Shown: positions 33,130 to 42,731, counted from the stretch's first letter. The stretch: DNA of 64,000 nucleotides from GCA-2706205 sp964215955 (GCA_964215955.1 CAXPDR010000027.1:124001-188000), one strand, 5' to 3'. Made by a program: numbers and translations. The notes: a model not told the origin generated them from the letters alone.

Positions 33130-35043
33130 TCACTTGAATTCAGAACTGAGCTCTTCTAAAAGCTCAATGACCTCTTCTTCTTCAAATGGCTTTAGGATAC
33201 ATCCATCATACTTCTCGGCAAGTTTTGAATTATTTAAATCAAGATTTACTCCAGCAGTAATAAATACAAATTTAATACCTTCATAATCCCGCCTAATCAC
33301 ATCAAGTAACTCGACACCGTTCATAATGGGCATTTTTATATCTGATATGATTAATTTTATTCGATCGTTATTCTTGAGAATATCCAAACCCTCTTCACCG
33401 TGTGATGCTTTATGAACAGTAAGACAAAAGTCTCCAACTATCATTGCTAAAACTTCTTGAACTTCAGGTTCATCTTCCACAATTAAAATTTCATCAAACA
33501 ATATTTTTTTATTCCTATGGTTTTCTACTTCCAAGGGTAAATCTGAAAATTTATCGACTTCAACAATAGGAATAGAAACAGTAAACTTAGTTCCTTCTCC
33601 ATCTTTTGTAAAAAACTCAATCTTACCATCATGTTCTTTTATAATTGTATGGGAAAGAGCTAAGCCAATTCCAGTTCCTTTATTAACTTCCTTTGTAGTA
33701 AAAAATGGATCAAAAATTTTATCCTGAACTGACAATGGGATTCCACTTCCTGTATCAGAAACAGAAAAAACAATTATTCCCTTTTGAATCTCGACCTCAA
33801 ATAGAATCTTTTTTACCTCAGAATTCAATACAGCGTCTTTTGCATTAACAAGTAAATTGACTAAAACTTGTTGAATTCTTCCTCTCGAACCATAAAACTG
33901 AGAGTCCTCGGTTATATTAGAGTCTTTTATAAACTTCAATTCAACTTCATCTCTTGCGAAAAAGTCTACATACATTGAAAATACTTCCTCACAAAGATTT
34001 AAAACAGAAATCATCTCTTTTTCAGTATCTTCGACTCTGGAAAAACGTCTTAAATCCCCAACGATATTAGTAATTCTATCTACAGCGATTTTAGATTTTT
34101 CCAAATACTTTTCAATAAATTCTTTATCAATTGGATCCTTTTTTAAAGCGTTCTTTAGGATGACATTAATATACCCTTTAATAATAGTTAATGGATTATT
34201 AATCTCATGACCAACACCTGCTGCTAATTCACCTAAAGAAGCCAATTTTGAATTATGAAAAAGAATTTTTTCTATTTCTTTTTTTTCAGTAATATCAATT
34301 GAAATTCCACCAGTAGCGACAACCTCACCCTCATTGTTTATATAAGGAAATTTATAAGAGTCGTAATAATGTTTATTTCCAGAATCATCAAAGGCAAATT
34401 CTTCAATATTAACAACTTTTTTATTTTTTGCAGTTTCTAAATCTGACCTTTTAAATTCTTCAGCGACTTCTTTAGGAAAAAGTTCAAATTGATTTTTAGA
34501 AATGATCTGTTCATCAGAAAGGTTAAAAACTTGTCTAAAGCTTTCGTTAACAATCTTAAAATTCCCCTTCATATCCTTACAATAAAAGATAGCAGGCATT
34601 GTATCGACTGTTGTTTTTAAAAATAACCTCTGCTCATCAATTTGCTCCAACTGTTTTTGTTGTTCAGAAATATCCCTTACACTGGCCATAAGAAATAAGT
34701 CTTCATTATGTCCACTAGTGTGAATCGAAACTTCACAAGAAATAATATTATCTTTTAGAGTTTTGTGTGCCCAAATAAACCGATGACTTCCATTTTTAAT
34801 GGCCAAATCAACTTCTTTTTTCGCCTTTTCCATAGACAGAGACCCGTCAAATTGTTTCTCTGGTGATAATTCATTAGGCCCCATGCCAATTAGTTCTTCC
34901 TTGGAACCTGCCTCAAATAATCTAACAGTGGCTGGATTTACGGCAACAATCTCTGGTCCATTAGCTGAAACAACAAAAATAAACAAGGCATCCGCAGAAT
35001 GTTCAAAGAAATTCTTATATAGTTGTGAAAACAATACGTCCAA
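33130..35043 (-). CDS. Hybrid sensor histidine kinase (PAS-PAS-HisKA-HATPase-receiver)
   Basis: 637 aa, cytoplasmic, no transmembrane helix. Two PAS domains (about 10-125 and 140-255) precede a HisKA domain with the phospho-acceptor His279 in GVGHEINNPLTI. Next come an HATPase domain (NLLVNAKDAV; SDTGSGIPL; GTGIGLALSHTII) and a C-terminal receiver (about 515-635) with Asp568 in IISDIKMPIMNG and the conserved Lys in LKPF. The start codon is TTG at 35043 with AGGAG six bases upstream. No separate output regulator is adjacent. The signal is unknown; PAS domains suggest an internal cue. Confidence 0.9.
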   Translation of the reverse strand: MDVLFSQLYKNFFEHSADALFIFVVSANGPEIVAVNPATVRLFEAGSKEELIGMGPNELSPEKQFDGSLSMEKAKKEVDLAIKNGSHRFIWAHKTLKDNIISCEVSIHTSGHNEDLFLMASVRDISEQQKQLEQIDEQRLFLKTTVDTMPAIFYCKDMKGNFKIVNESFRQVFNLSDEQIISKNQFELFPKEVAEEFKRSDLETAKNKKVVNIEEFAFDDSGNKHYYDSYKFPYINNEGEVVATGGISIDITEKKEIEKILFHNSKLASLGELAAGVGHEINNPLTIIKGYINVILKNALKKDPIDKEFIEKYLEKSKIAVDRITNIVGDLRRFSRVEDTEKEMISVLNLCEEVFSMYVDFFARDEVELKFIKDSNITEDSQFYGSRGRIQQVLVNLLVNAKDAVLNSEVKKILFEVEIQKGIIVFSVSDTGSGIPLSVQDKIFDPFFTTKEVNKGTGIGLALSHTIIKEHDGKIEFFTKDGEGTKFTVSIPIVEVDKFSDLPLEVENHRNKKILFDEILIVEDEPEVQEVLAMIVGDFCLTVHKASHGEEGLDILKNNDRIKLIISDIKMPIMNGVELLDVIRRDYEGIKFVFITAGVNLDLNNSKLAEKYDGCILKPFEEEEVIELLEELSSEFK

Positions 35044-35113
35044 AACTCTCTCCTAATTAACTATAAAGAGAATTTTAACATACAAATGCCTATATTTTAT
35101 ACAAATTTATAGG

Positions 35114-36175
35114 TTATAAGCTCATTCCGTGAGGTCTAGACTCACTTATTCCATTCGAAGACATCTCCATAAACAAGGCATTTTGCTTGATCTCAGCTAA
35201 GGATTTAGCATTCAAATATGTCATTCCTGACCTAACTCCACCTGCAAGTTCATCAATAACATTTTCTACTGAGCCTTTACACGCAATCATTCTTGACTCA
35301 CCTTCAGCGGCCATTCCTTTTTGCATATTTCCTCTCCAAGATACTTGCGCATCTTTAGAGGCCATACCTCTGTATTTCTTCATTCCCCCCTTGATCTCAC
35401 CTGGAGTTTCAAGAGTTCCTGAAAGCATTGATCCAAGCATTACAGTTTCAGCGCCTGCAGCAAAAGCTTTAACAATATCACCGGAAGTTTTAATTCCACC
35501 ATCTGCGATGACAGGAATATCATGCTTCTTTGCTTCTGCTACACATAAGGCCACAGCGGTTAGCTGAGGAACACCACAACCAGTAATAATTCTTGTGGTA
35601 CACATGGAACCAGGACCAATTCCTACCTTTACAGCATCAGCACCTGCACTAATAAATCGGCCAACCCCATCAGGCATAGCAACATTTCCAGCAATCACAT
35701 CTATATGTGGGTGAGTTTTTTTAATATATTCAAGAGTCTCCAGCATCATAACAGAGTCACCATGTGCGATATCAAGAGTTAAAATTTCAACTCCAGCTTC
35801 AGCTAAAGCATCTGCTCTTCTCATTCCTTCCTCTTTAACTCCAACACTTGCAGATACATGAAGATACTCAGCACTTCCTCTTAGCTCAAGTAACTTCTTT
35901 ACCATTACAACTTGCTCTTCTGTAGTCATAAATCGATGGAGAATAGCATGAGCTCCAATTTGAGCCATCTTGGTTGCCATTTCAACTTCAGTAACTGTAT
36001 CCATATTCGCCGCGATAAAAGGTAATCCAATTTTTTTATTTTTAGTTAACCTTGTCTCCAGATTTGGAATCGTTCTCGATGTAATTTCACAATGCCTAGG
36101 CATTAATAAAACATCATCATATGTTAAACCTGTATTTCTTTCCGTGATTTCATTTGAGTTGAACATTAAACCCAT
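35114..36175 (-). CDS. GMP reductase / IMP dehydrogenase family protein without CBS domains
   Basis: A 353-aa (beta/alpha)8 barrel enzyme. The catalytic loop GIGPGSMCTTRIITGCGVPQ contains the active cysteine. Other family motifs are TYDDVLLMP, AANMDTVTE, TLDIAHGDS, IAGNVAMPDG and VIADGGIKTSGDI. The CBS pair normally inserted in IMP dehydrogenase is absent. The mobile-flap region (WRGNMQK to AAEGES) lacks the Arg-Tyr dyad of IMP dehydrogenase and matches GMP reductase in length. GMP reductase (GMP to IMP) is therefore slightly favoured, although the C-terminus ESRPHGMSL is IMP dehydrogenase-like. The ATG at 36175 is chosen because AGGGGG lies eight bases upstream. Confidence 0.82.
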   Translation of the reverse strand: MGLMFNSNEITERNTGLTYDDVLLMPRHCEITSRTIPNLETRLTKNKKIGLPFIAANMDTVTEVEMATKMAQIGAHAILHRFMTTEEQVVMVKKLLELRGSAEYLHVSASVGVKEEGMRRADALAEAGVEILTLDIAHGDSVMMLETLEYIKKTHPHIDVIAGNVAMPDGVGRFISAGADAVKVGIGPGSMCTTRIITGCGVPQLTAVALCVAEAKKHDIPVIADGGIKTSGDIVKAFAAGAETVMLGSMLSGTLETPGEIKGGMKKYRGMASKDAQVSWRGNMQKGMAAEGESRMIACKGSVENVIDELAGGVRSGMTYLNAKSLAEIKQNALFMEMSSNGISESRPHGMSL

Positions 36176-36230
36176 GGATCTGCCCCCTAAAAAATAAAAA
36201 AATGTGAGTGTCACCTGATAGTACTCTTCG

Positions 36231-36254
36231 AAAAAGGCTTTGATAAGGCTTTTT
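36231..36254. terminator. Possible terminator between the 36296 and 35114 genes
   Basis: AAAAAGGCTT-TGAT-AAGGCTTTTT forms a 9-bp stem with one G-G mismatch and a T run on either strand. It lies about 40 bases past the stop codon of the minus-strand gene ending at 36296. Confidence 0.45.
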
Positions 36255-36295
36255 AAGCAGAAAAAAACTAATAATTTGTGTCTCTTAGAAAATAG

Positions 36296-36943
36296 TTATA
36301 AATTGGCTTCAATGGCCCTTAATCTCTTGAATTCACTTTCAATAAAGGCTTTAGATTCACCTTTTATCCGATAAAAATTAGCCTTCGCCGCATCAAATCG
36401 TTGTTTTAAGGATTCTAATTCTGGTGATTTCGGCAATTTTTCAAACCCATCTGGCCCCTCGAGTCCATTTATAAGGTTTTGACTGAACATATTACCTTTG
36501 TCATAGTAGCGCTCTAGCGAGGCAATATATCCACCATAAAGGGATTCAAAGCCATGATATCTTTTATAAACATTATCTAACGCTAAATTATTAACTTCCA
36601 GATAGTTAACGGTATAGGTAAAATTTTTAAGATCTAAATTGTTTTTGTAAATCGAAGTTTTCTCTTTATCCTCATCAATAAGATTAAAAGTCATTTTCAT
36701 TCCAATACCCGTTCCTGTTAAAGACACATGTGTAAGAAACTCTTCTAACTGAGCCTTAATACAAGGAAAAAGATAATCCTCTACCTCACGGGAACAATTT
36801 TGCTTTAAATAGGAATAATCAAACTTATCGGAATATTTCATGGCCGCTAAAATATCAACTCTATTTTGAGCAAAGAAAAAACTCCCTGCAAGCAATCCAA
36901 TTAAAGAAAAAATAATAACGATATATTTTAAATAGCGAACCAT
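36296..36943 (-). CDS. Exported or membrane-anchored protein of unknown function
   Basis: 215 aa. The N-terminus VRYLKYIVIIFSLIGLLAGSFFFA is a signal anchor or signal peptide. The rest is hydrophilic, mostly helical and probably periplasmic, with two cysteines close together (NCSREVEDYLFPCI). A probable leaderless promoter directly precedes the ATG. It is followed downstream by a likely terminator, so it appears to be a single-gene unit. No family recognised. Confidence 0.65.
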   Translation of the reverse strand: MVRYLKYIVIIFSLIGLLAGSFFFAQNRVDILAAMKYSDKFDYSYLKQNCSREVEDYLFPCIKAQLEEFLTHVSLTGTGIGMKMTFNLIDEDKEKTSIYKNNLDLKNFTYTVNYLEVNNLALDNVYKRYHGFESLYGGYIASLERYYDKGNMFSQNLINGLEGPDGFEKLPKSPELESLKQRFDAAKANFYRIKGESKAFIESEFKRLRAIEANL

Positions 36944-36950
36944 GGATGAT

Positions 36951-36979
36951 TAATTACATGAAATGATAATCTTTGGCAA
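36951..36979 (-). promoter_or_regulatory. Sigma-70-like promoter, probably leaderless, for the gene starting at 36943
   Basis: On the minus strand TTGCCA (36979-36974), a 17-base spacer and TAATTA (36956-36951) end seven bases before the ATG at 36943. There is no Shine-Dalgarno sequence. Confidence 0.45.
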
Positions 36980-36996
36980 AAAAAGAAACTTTTAAT

Positions 36997-38529
36997 TTAA
37001 AAATTTATTTTAATATCTTCAAAATAATTTGCTAAAAATTCATCAAATGGAAATTGATCTAGAGATTTTATACGTTTTTCTTCATCACAAGAAAATGTAG
37101 AAGCAATTTCGAAGCGTTCCTTTTTCTCTGGCTTTAAAATGAGTTCATCCTTATGCGATTTTAGAAGTTCTTGATTAAAACTCACAAAAGACTTTCCTGA
37201 AAGTCCGTTAAGAACTTTACTAGAAGGAAGTGAATCAATATTATCTAATTTTCGATATTGATGGTCTAAGGCTAAATGATAATGACTATCAATCTTCTGA
37301 ATTTCTTTTGAAAACTCAGAAATTTCATCTAAAATTTGTTTTGCCCTATCAACTAAATGGATATTCTTTCCATCTTTTAAAATCGTTTGTCCAGGTTTTC
37401 TTCCAAAGTTAACTACCGATTCTAAATTCTGTTCTGCTTCAATACATTTGGAATCACTTAATCGAGGAGATTCTTTTACCAAACACCAACATAGAAAAAG
37501 ATGTAAAAAATTAATAGTCTCTTTATCAATCCCAGTTGGAGAGAAGGGATTAACATCTAGTAACCTTACCTCAATATATTCAACTCCTCTCTTATGAAGA
37601 GCAAGTAATGCGCTTTCTCTAGTCCTAGCAACGGCCTTAGGCCTTATCGTTGAGTAAAATTCGTTATCAATTTGAAGAATATTAGTATTTAACTGAAGAT
37701 ACTCATCCCCTTTTTTAAGACCTATTTTATCATAGTCAGCAAATGGAGTAAGCCTTGCTTTCTCTAAGGTTTCTAAATAAGTACCCAATTGATTGAAACA
37801 AATTCCTATTTGTTCCTGAGCTTTACTTGTATAGCCTAAGCCTCCCATTCTAAGAGATATTCCATATTCAGAACCATAAGTGTCTTTACCATAAGAAATG
37901 AGAGAGTGTTTTTTATCTCGTAAGAAACTTTCATCTACAACCGGAGAACTCCCAAACAAATAAATAAGGAGCCATCGATATTTTTGAAAATTTCGAATAA
38001 GATGAAAGTATTTTTGATTTCTATAATCAATAAACTCAAGTTCATTTTTCTCAAGGGACTTAAGGTATTCCCAAAAATTATCACTTAATGAAAAATTATA
38101 GTGAACTCCTGCAATAGATTGCATAGATCTACCATAACGTAATCCCAAACCTTTTCGATACAAAGTTTTCAACTTTCCAACGTTTGATTCTCCGTAATAT
38201 GCCAAAGGGATTTTGTCATCTTCCTGTAATATAGAGGGCATGCTGGATGGCCAAAAGAATTCATTATCCAACTTGGAAAAGGTATAAGATTGAATATCTG
38301 TTAATTCACTTAAAAGCTCATTTGTAGATTTAAAAACTGGGGTAATAAACTCCATCAAGTTTTCAGAATAGTCTGTTGTTATACTAGGATGAGTAAGTTT
38401 TGAACCAAGACTAATAGGGTGTGGCTTCAAGCTGGCGACGCCTTTTTCATCTACTCGTAATGTTTCCCTTTCTAGTCCTTGTCTTATCTCAAAAACAAGA
38501 GTTGGGTCCTCTTGAAATACATTTTTCAT
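36997..38529 (-). CDS. gshA: Glutamate-cysteine ligase
   Basis: A 510-aa ATP-dependent enzyme joining glutamate and cysteine, the first step of glutathione synthesis. The N-terminal GLERETLRV, then HPSITTDYSENLMEFITPV and YGRSMQSIAGVHYNFSL, are classic for the E. coli-type GshA. Length matches E. coli (518 aa). Its ATG follows the stop codon of the phosphate transporter gene with no gap, so the two genes are almost certainly co-transcribed. gshB is not in the window. Confidence 0.95.
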   Translation of the reverse strand: MKNVFQEDPTLVFEIRQGLERETLRVDEKGVASLKPHPISLGSKLTHPSITTDYSENLMEFITPVFKSTNELLSELTDIQSYTFSKLDNEFFWPSSMPSILQEDDKIPLAYYGESNVGKLKTLYRKGLGLRYGRSMQSIAGVHYNFSLSDNFWEYLKSLEKNELEFIDYRNQKYFHLIRNFQKYRWLLIYLFGSSPVVDESFLRDKKHSLISYGKDTYGSEYGISLRMGGLGYTSKAQEQIGICFNQLGTYLETLEKARLTPFADYDKIGLKKGDEYLQLNTNILQIDNEFYSTIRPKAVARTRESALLALHKRGVEYIEVRLLDVNPFSPTGIDKETINFLHLFLCWCLVKESPRLSDSKCIEAEQNLESVVNFGRKPGQTILKDGKNIHLVDRAKQILDEISEFSKEIQKIDSHYHLALDHQYRKLDNIDSLPSSKVLNGLSGKSFVSFNQELLKSHKDELILKPEKKERFEIASTFSCDEEKRIKSLDQFPFDEFLANYFEDIKINF

Positions 38530-40194
38530 CTATTCATGACCTTGGTAGGAGTCAATAGCTTGGGCGACATTCATTGAATGAGCTCTTACTTTTCTTAAAG
38601 CAACAACCATATCAGAGAAAGTTAAAGCCGATAATGGGTTATACTCCCCTTTTGAAACTCTATCAATGTGCTTATCTCTCATATCATCGGCCCATATTCT
38701 AAGCTCTTCACTTTTATTATAAACAGCATCTAGATTGTGCTTTGTCCCTTTCGTAAGTCCACCACAACTTAATTGAAAGAAGTCCCATACCTCTTTCATA
38801 AAAGTTTCGTATTCCTCTAAACTTGAACCAGAGATTGAATTCTCTTTAAAACGACTTTTATAAGAGACGATTCTATCTAAATAATCAGCAATTGACTCAA
38901 ACTCATCGACAATCTTAACCAAAGCCTGAGACTGCTTTGATTGATATTCGCTCATTGGCTTTTCCATAACTTTACATAAGAATACGGTGACCTCTTTTTG
39001 AATATTATCAGTAATCTTTTCATAAGACTGAGCTTTTGCAAGTTTTTCATGAACAGGATTTGCAAGATACTCCCCAGTGACTTTATACATTCGATCCAAG
39101 ACATCTTTCATTTTCTTTACTTCTAGATCTGCTTGAACAATGGCAGTTGCAGGTAAAATGTCATTTGAATCACCAATAAGAATAAGATGTTTATCTTCTT
39201 TCTCGACCTTACTTTCAGGCGTAATTCTCGTAACAAAATCAGCTAAATAACCTAAGAAAGGTAAAAATAATAAAGTGGCACTTATATTAAAGAAAGTATG
39301 AGATGCGGCAATATGAGCGGCAATATTTGGCTTACTTCCACTTTCATCAACGAAGTCAGCGACTCCAGGAATAAGCCATTCAATAAAGTTTACGTAAATG
39401 GGAAGAATTGAGAACAAAATAACGACACCAAATATATTAAAAAAGGCGTGGGCCCTAGCTGCCCTCTTTGCGTTAGTAGAGGTTCCTACCGAAGCAAGAA
39501 GTGCGGTTATAGTAGTCCCAATATTTTCACCTAAAACCAAAGCTGCCGCAGTTGAGAAAGGAATAACTCCAGATGCTGCAAGAGCGATCGTAATACCTAG
39601 CATAGCAGAACTTGATTGAATAATAACGGTTAGAAGACAACCTGTAAGAATAGATGCCAGGTACGCTCCATAGTGTTCTCCAGAAAAATAACTAACTAGA
39701 TTCAAGAATTCCGCATTCTTCCTAAGAGGTTTAAAAGCCCCACTCATAAGTTCGAGTCCAAAAAAGACCATCCCAACACCAAATAAAACTTTCCCTGCTG
39801 CTTGAACTTTAGGATTCTTAGAGAACAAAGTTGGAAAGATTCCAAGCCCAATTAAAAGTAGACCATACTTTCCGACTTTTATTGAAATAATCCATCCCGT
39901 AATAGTTGTTCCAATATTAGAACCAAAAATGACACCAATTGCTTGTGTTAGCTGCATCAAACCAGCGTTTACAAATCCAACCGTCATAACCGTTGTTACA
40001 GAAGAACTTTGTACTATCATTGTAACAATTATCCCAACGACTACCGCCAAAATTCTATTTGAAGTAAGAGAGTTAATAACCTTAGTAATCACATCACTCG
40101 CTGCCTGTTGAAGGGCATCACTCATGGTTTTCATTCCATAAAAAAAGATTCCAAGACCACCTAAAACGGTATAAATTATCTTAAAAGTATCCAT
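38530..40194 (-). CDS. Na+/phosphate cotransporter family protein with PhoU-like domain
   Basis: A 554-aa integral membrane protein. Two inverted Na/Pi-cotransporter repeats each contain the QSSS motif (MIVQSSSVTTVMTV and VIIQSSSAMLGITI), with about nine transmembrane helices up to residue 320. A C-terminal cytoplasmic PhoU-like helical domain (about 345-545) is typical of the bacterial NptA/YjbB group. It probably imports or exports phosphate with sodium. GGAGAG precedes the ATG, and gshA follows without a gap. A possible TTGTCA-N16-TATACA promoter lies about 55 bases further upstream. Confidence 0.9.
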   Translation of the reverse strand: MDTFKIIYTVLGGLGIFFYGMKTMSDALQQAASDVITKVINSLTSNRILAVVVGIIVTMIVQSSSVTTVMTVGFVNAGLMQLTQAIGVIFGSNIGTTITGWIISIKVGKYGLLLIGLGIFPTLFSKNPKVQAAGKVLFGVGMVFFGLELMSGAFKPLRKNAEFLNLVSYFSGEHYGAYLASILTGCLLTVIIQSSSAMLGITIALAASGVIPFSTAAALVLGENIGTTITALLASVGTSTNAKRAARAHAFFNIFGVVILFSILPIYVNFIEWLIPGVADFVDESGSKPNIAAHIAASHTFFNISATLLFLPFLGYLADFVTRITPESKVEKEDKHLILIGDSNDILPATAIVQADLEVKKMKDVLDRMYKVTGEYLANPVHEKLAKAQSYEKITDNIQKEVTVFLCKVMEKPMSEYQSKQSQALVKIVDEFESIADYLDRIVSYKSRFKENSISGSSLEEYETFMKEVWDFFQLSCGGLTKGTKHNLDAVYNKSEELRIWADDMRDKHIDRVSKGEYNPLSALTFSDMVVALRKVRAHSMNVAQAIDSYQGHE

Positions 40195-40320
40195 TAACTC
40201 TCCGGGTAAAAGCTATCTCGCTATAATTTGTTGGGGAGTGTATCTGATATATTATTTTATGTATAGGAAATGACATATTTGTGACAATTTTTCTCCAATT
40301 TTAAGTATATTAAAATTCAA

Positions 40321-41220
40321 ATGTTTGAACACCTAAAACTAAACAATTTTCCTTCAGGACATATTTTAAGCCAAGACTTAAAAGAGAATGCATTTATAAT
40401 GCAGACCTGCCAACGAACCCTCGTTCTAACATATGAAAATCAGTCTTCAACTCAGTTAGATATAACGCAAGTATCAGCAACCACTGAGTTGTATGGAGAA
40501 AAAGCCTACACCTACCTTTTAGAAGTTATTTGTGGACTCCAATCTAAGCTTTTGGGAGAAAATGAAATTGTCTCTCAATTTAAAACGGCGTACAAAACCT
40601 ATATTGCACAGCCAAAAAAATCAAATCAACTCCTTTTAATTCTTGAAAAACTTTTTCAAGATGCCAAAAAGATAAGATCAGATTACTTATTAGGACTTAG
40701 CCAAAAAACCTATGCATCTATTGCAAGAAGAGCAATACACCAGCATCAGCCTGAAAAAGTTCTCATTCTAGGATCTGGTCAACTAGCAGAAGACCTTGTG
40801 AACCAATTTAAAAAGAAAACCCAAGTTTTCATTTCTGCACGAAACGAAACGAAACTTTCTGAAATTAAAAATCTTCATGGTGTGGAAACTATAGACTGGA
40901 AAAACTTTGAACACTACGCACAATTCGGCTTTATCGCTAATTCTATTGGCTGTGGAAAAAATAAGTTTATCTTGCAAGACTTTTTTGATTTATGGTTTAA
41001 ACATAATCAATACAAAAGGTTATTTGTTGATCTAGGAAGTCCATCTGTTATAGAAACAGACTATCAATTGGAAGATGGAGTGATGAGACTTGAAGATGTT
41101 TTTAATGAGGGAGCAATTAAAGAAGAACATAAATTAGCTCAAGTTGCCAAAGCACGAATGGCCATGGGTGAATTAAGTAAACACCGAAACAATATCCTCA
41201 AAAATAAGTTTAAAAGATAG
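40321..41220 (+). CDS. hemA: Short glutamyl-tRNA reductase
   Basis: 299 aa, against about 420 aa for E. coli HemA. The catalytic Cys30 lies in TCQR (TCNR in most). The substrate motif is GLQSKLLGENEIVSQFK (usual GLxSxVLGExQIxGQ), and an NADPH-binding site follows (VLILGSGQLAEDLV). The C-terminal dimerisation region is cut off soon after the start of the spinal helix (KEEHKLAQVAKARM). It catalyses glutamyl-tRNA to glutamate-1-semialdehyde, which hemL in the same operon then converts. A TATATT box at 40306-40311 lies nine bases before the ATG and no Shine-Dalgarno is seen. First gene of the haem operon. Confidence 0.85.
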   Translation: MFEHLKLNNFPSGHILSQDLKENAFIMQTCQRTLVLTYENQSSTQLDITQVSATTELYGEKAYTYLLEVICGLQSKLLGENEIVSQFKTAYKTYIAQPKKSNQLLLILEKLFQDAKKIRSDYLLGLSQKTYASIARRAIHQHQPEKVLILGSGQLAEDLVNQFKKKTQVFISARNETKLSEIKNLHGVETIDWKNFEHYAQFGFIANSIGCGKNKFILQDFFDLWFKHNQYKRLFVDLGSPSVIETDYQLEDGVMRLEDVFNEGAIKEEHKLAQVAKARMAMGELSKHRNNILKNKFKR

Positions 41221-41237
41221 TCTAAAAAGAGCATAAA

Positions 41238-42731
41238 ATGAAAGATAATTATATAATTGGAACAAGAGGCTCATTGCTAGCACTTACTCAATGTAATCTC
41301 ATCAAGTCTGAAATAGAGAAAAAAAGCCAGTTAAAGTTTGAACTCAAAGTTATTAAAACTCAGGGAGATCAAATTACCGACAAGCCTCTTTGGCAACTTG
41401 AAGGAAAAGACTTTTTTACAAAAGAACTTGATTCTTCTTTATTAGAAAAAAAAATTGATCTGGTTGTTCACTCATATAAAGATTTAGGAAGTGAAAGACC
41501 AGAAAATATCACCCTCAGAACGATTACAAAACGTGAATATGCTCATGATATCTTACTTATAAAAAAAGAAACTATCCAAAATTTAAATACAATGGATTCA
41601 TTAGTGGTGGGAACGAGTTCTCCTAGACGGATTCATAATATCACAAAGTCTTTAGCAAAAAACCTTCCAAACCCAAAGGTTAAGGTTCATTGTGAAACCT
41701 TACGTGGTAATGTTAATGGACGTATTGAGAAGTTACTTAATGGAAAATATGATGCCATTGTTCTCGCACTGGCCGGCCTAGAAAGATTAGCAAACAAAGA
41801 TGATTCGAAAGAGATTTTAAAAGGCTTGGTTAAAGACTTAAGTTTTATGGTATTACCACAAAGGGATTTTCCCTCATCTGCTTCTCAGGGAGCATTGGCC
41901 ATAGAATCACACACCGATGCTAGTGATGAGCTCATTTCAGCTTTAAGAAATGTCCATGATCTAGATACAGCAGAAGAAATCCAAAGAGAAAGAAAAGCTT
42001 TTAACAGCTATGGTGGTGGTTGCCATTTAGCTGTTGGAGTTCATGTAAAAAAGCTCCATGATATGTTCATACATATTCATCAAGGAACCACAGACAATAA
42101 AGAAATCCATAAAATTTATCTTGAAGGTGAAGATTATACATCTCTTAAAAATAAATCCATATATCATGTTCTTGGTGAAAATGACTTTTTAATTAGTAAA
42201 AGCCCTTTGACAACAAAGAGCTCTCAAAAATCAAATCTTTTTGTTACAAGCAAACATTGTATAAACAATATTTCAAACTTCAATTCTTTGTGGTCTGCTG
42301 GGGCGTCAACACGTACAGCTTTACTCAAAAAAGGATTTTGGATAAATGGTTGCGCTGACGGATTCGGACATAATGAGATAGCAAAATTAAAAGAGTCCAA
42401 AGCCTTAAAATTAATTTTAAAGAATGAAGACTGGCAAACTTTAAGCCATGATAATGCCACATCTGAAGTTGGCACTCTTACTCCATGCTATACCCATGAA
42501 GTCCTTAAGAACTTTGATGAACAAAAAGCAGAAAATATACTTAAAAGTGAAGCCATTTACTGGAATAGTTTTTCCCAGTACAAAATTTATACCGACACTT
42601 TCCCTGAACTAAAACAAAAAACTCATATTTGTGGGCTAGGAAAAACTCTTGATCAATTTAAAGCAAAAGAGTTACCTATTATCCCTACCATTTCCTATAA
42701 TTATTTAATTCAAAGGTTAGAAAATGAATAA
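41238..42731 (+). CDS. hemC: Fused porphobilinogen deaminase and uroporphyrinogen-III synthase
   Basis: 497 aa. Residues about 1-300 are HemC: IGTRGSLLALTQCN, VHSYKDLGSERP, VGTSSPRR, LRGNVNGRIEKL, and the dipyrromethane-binding Cys262 in YGGGCHLAVG. Residues about 310-497 resemble a divergent HemD (WSAGASTRTALLKKGFWINGCADG; AIYWNSFSQY; HICGLGKTLDQF; IIPTISYNYLI). Together they would turn porphobilinogen into uroporphyrinogen III. The HemD part is short (about 190 residues, usual about 250), so its activity is less certain. It lies 17 bases after hemA, and its end overlaps hemL by eight bases. Confidence 0.88.
   Translation: MKDNYIIGTRGSLLALTQCNLIKSEIEKKSQLKFELKVIKTQGDQITDKPLWQLEGKDFFTKELDSSLLEKKIDLVVHSYKDLGSERPENITLRTITKREYAHDILLIKKETIQNLNTMDSLVVGTSSPRRIHNITKSLAKNLPNPKVKVHCETLRGNVNGRIEKLLNGKYDAIVLALAGLERLANKDDSKEILKGLVKDLSFMVLPQRDFPSSASQGALAIESHTDASDELISALRNVHDLDTAEEIQRERKAFNSYGGGCHLAVGVHVKKLHDMFIHIHQGTTDNKEIHKIYLEGEDYTSLKNKSIYHVLGENDFLISKSPLTTKSSQKSNLFVTSKHCINNISNFNSLWSAGASTRTALLKKGFWINGCADGFGHNEIAKLKESKALKLILKNEDWQTLSHDNATSEVGTLTPCYTHEVLKNFDEQKAENILKSEAIYWNSFSQYKIYTDTFPELKQKTHICGLGKTLDQFKAKELPIIPTISYNYLIQRLENE

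Noticed and set aside
40279..40287. FNR-like site TTGTGACAA before hemA
   Set aside because: A short palindrome that does not match TTGAT-N4-ATCAA, and its position relative to the probable hemA promoter gives no support.
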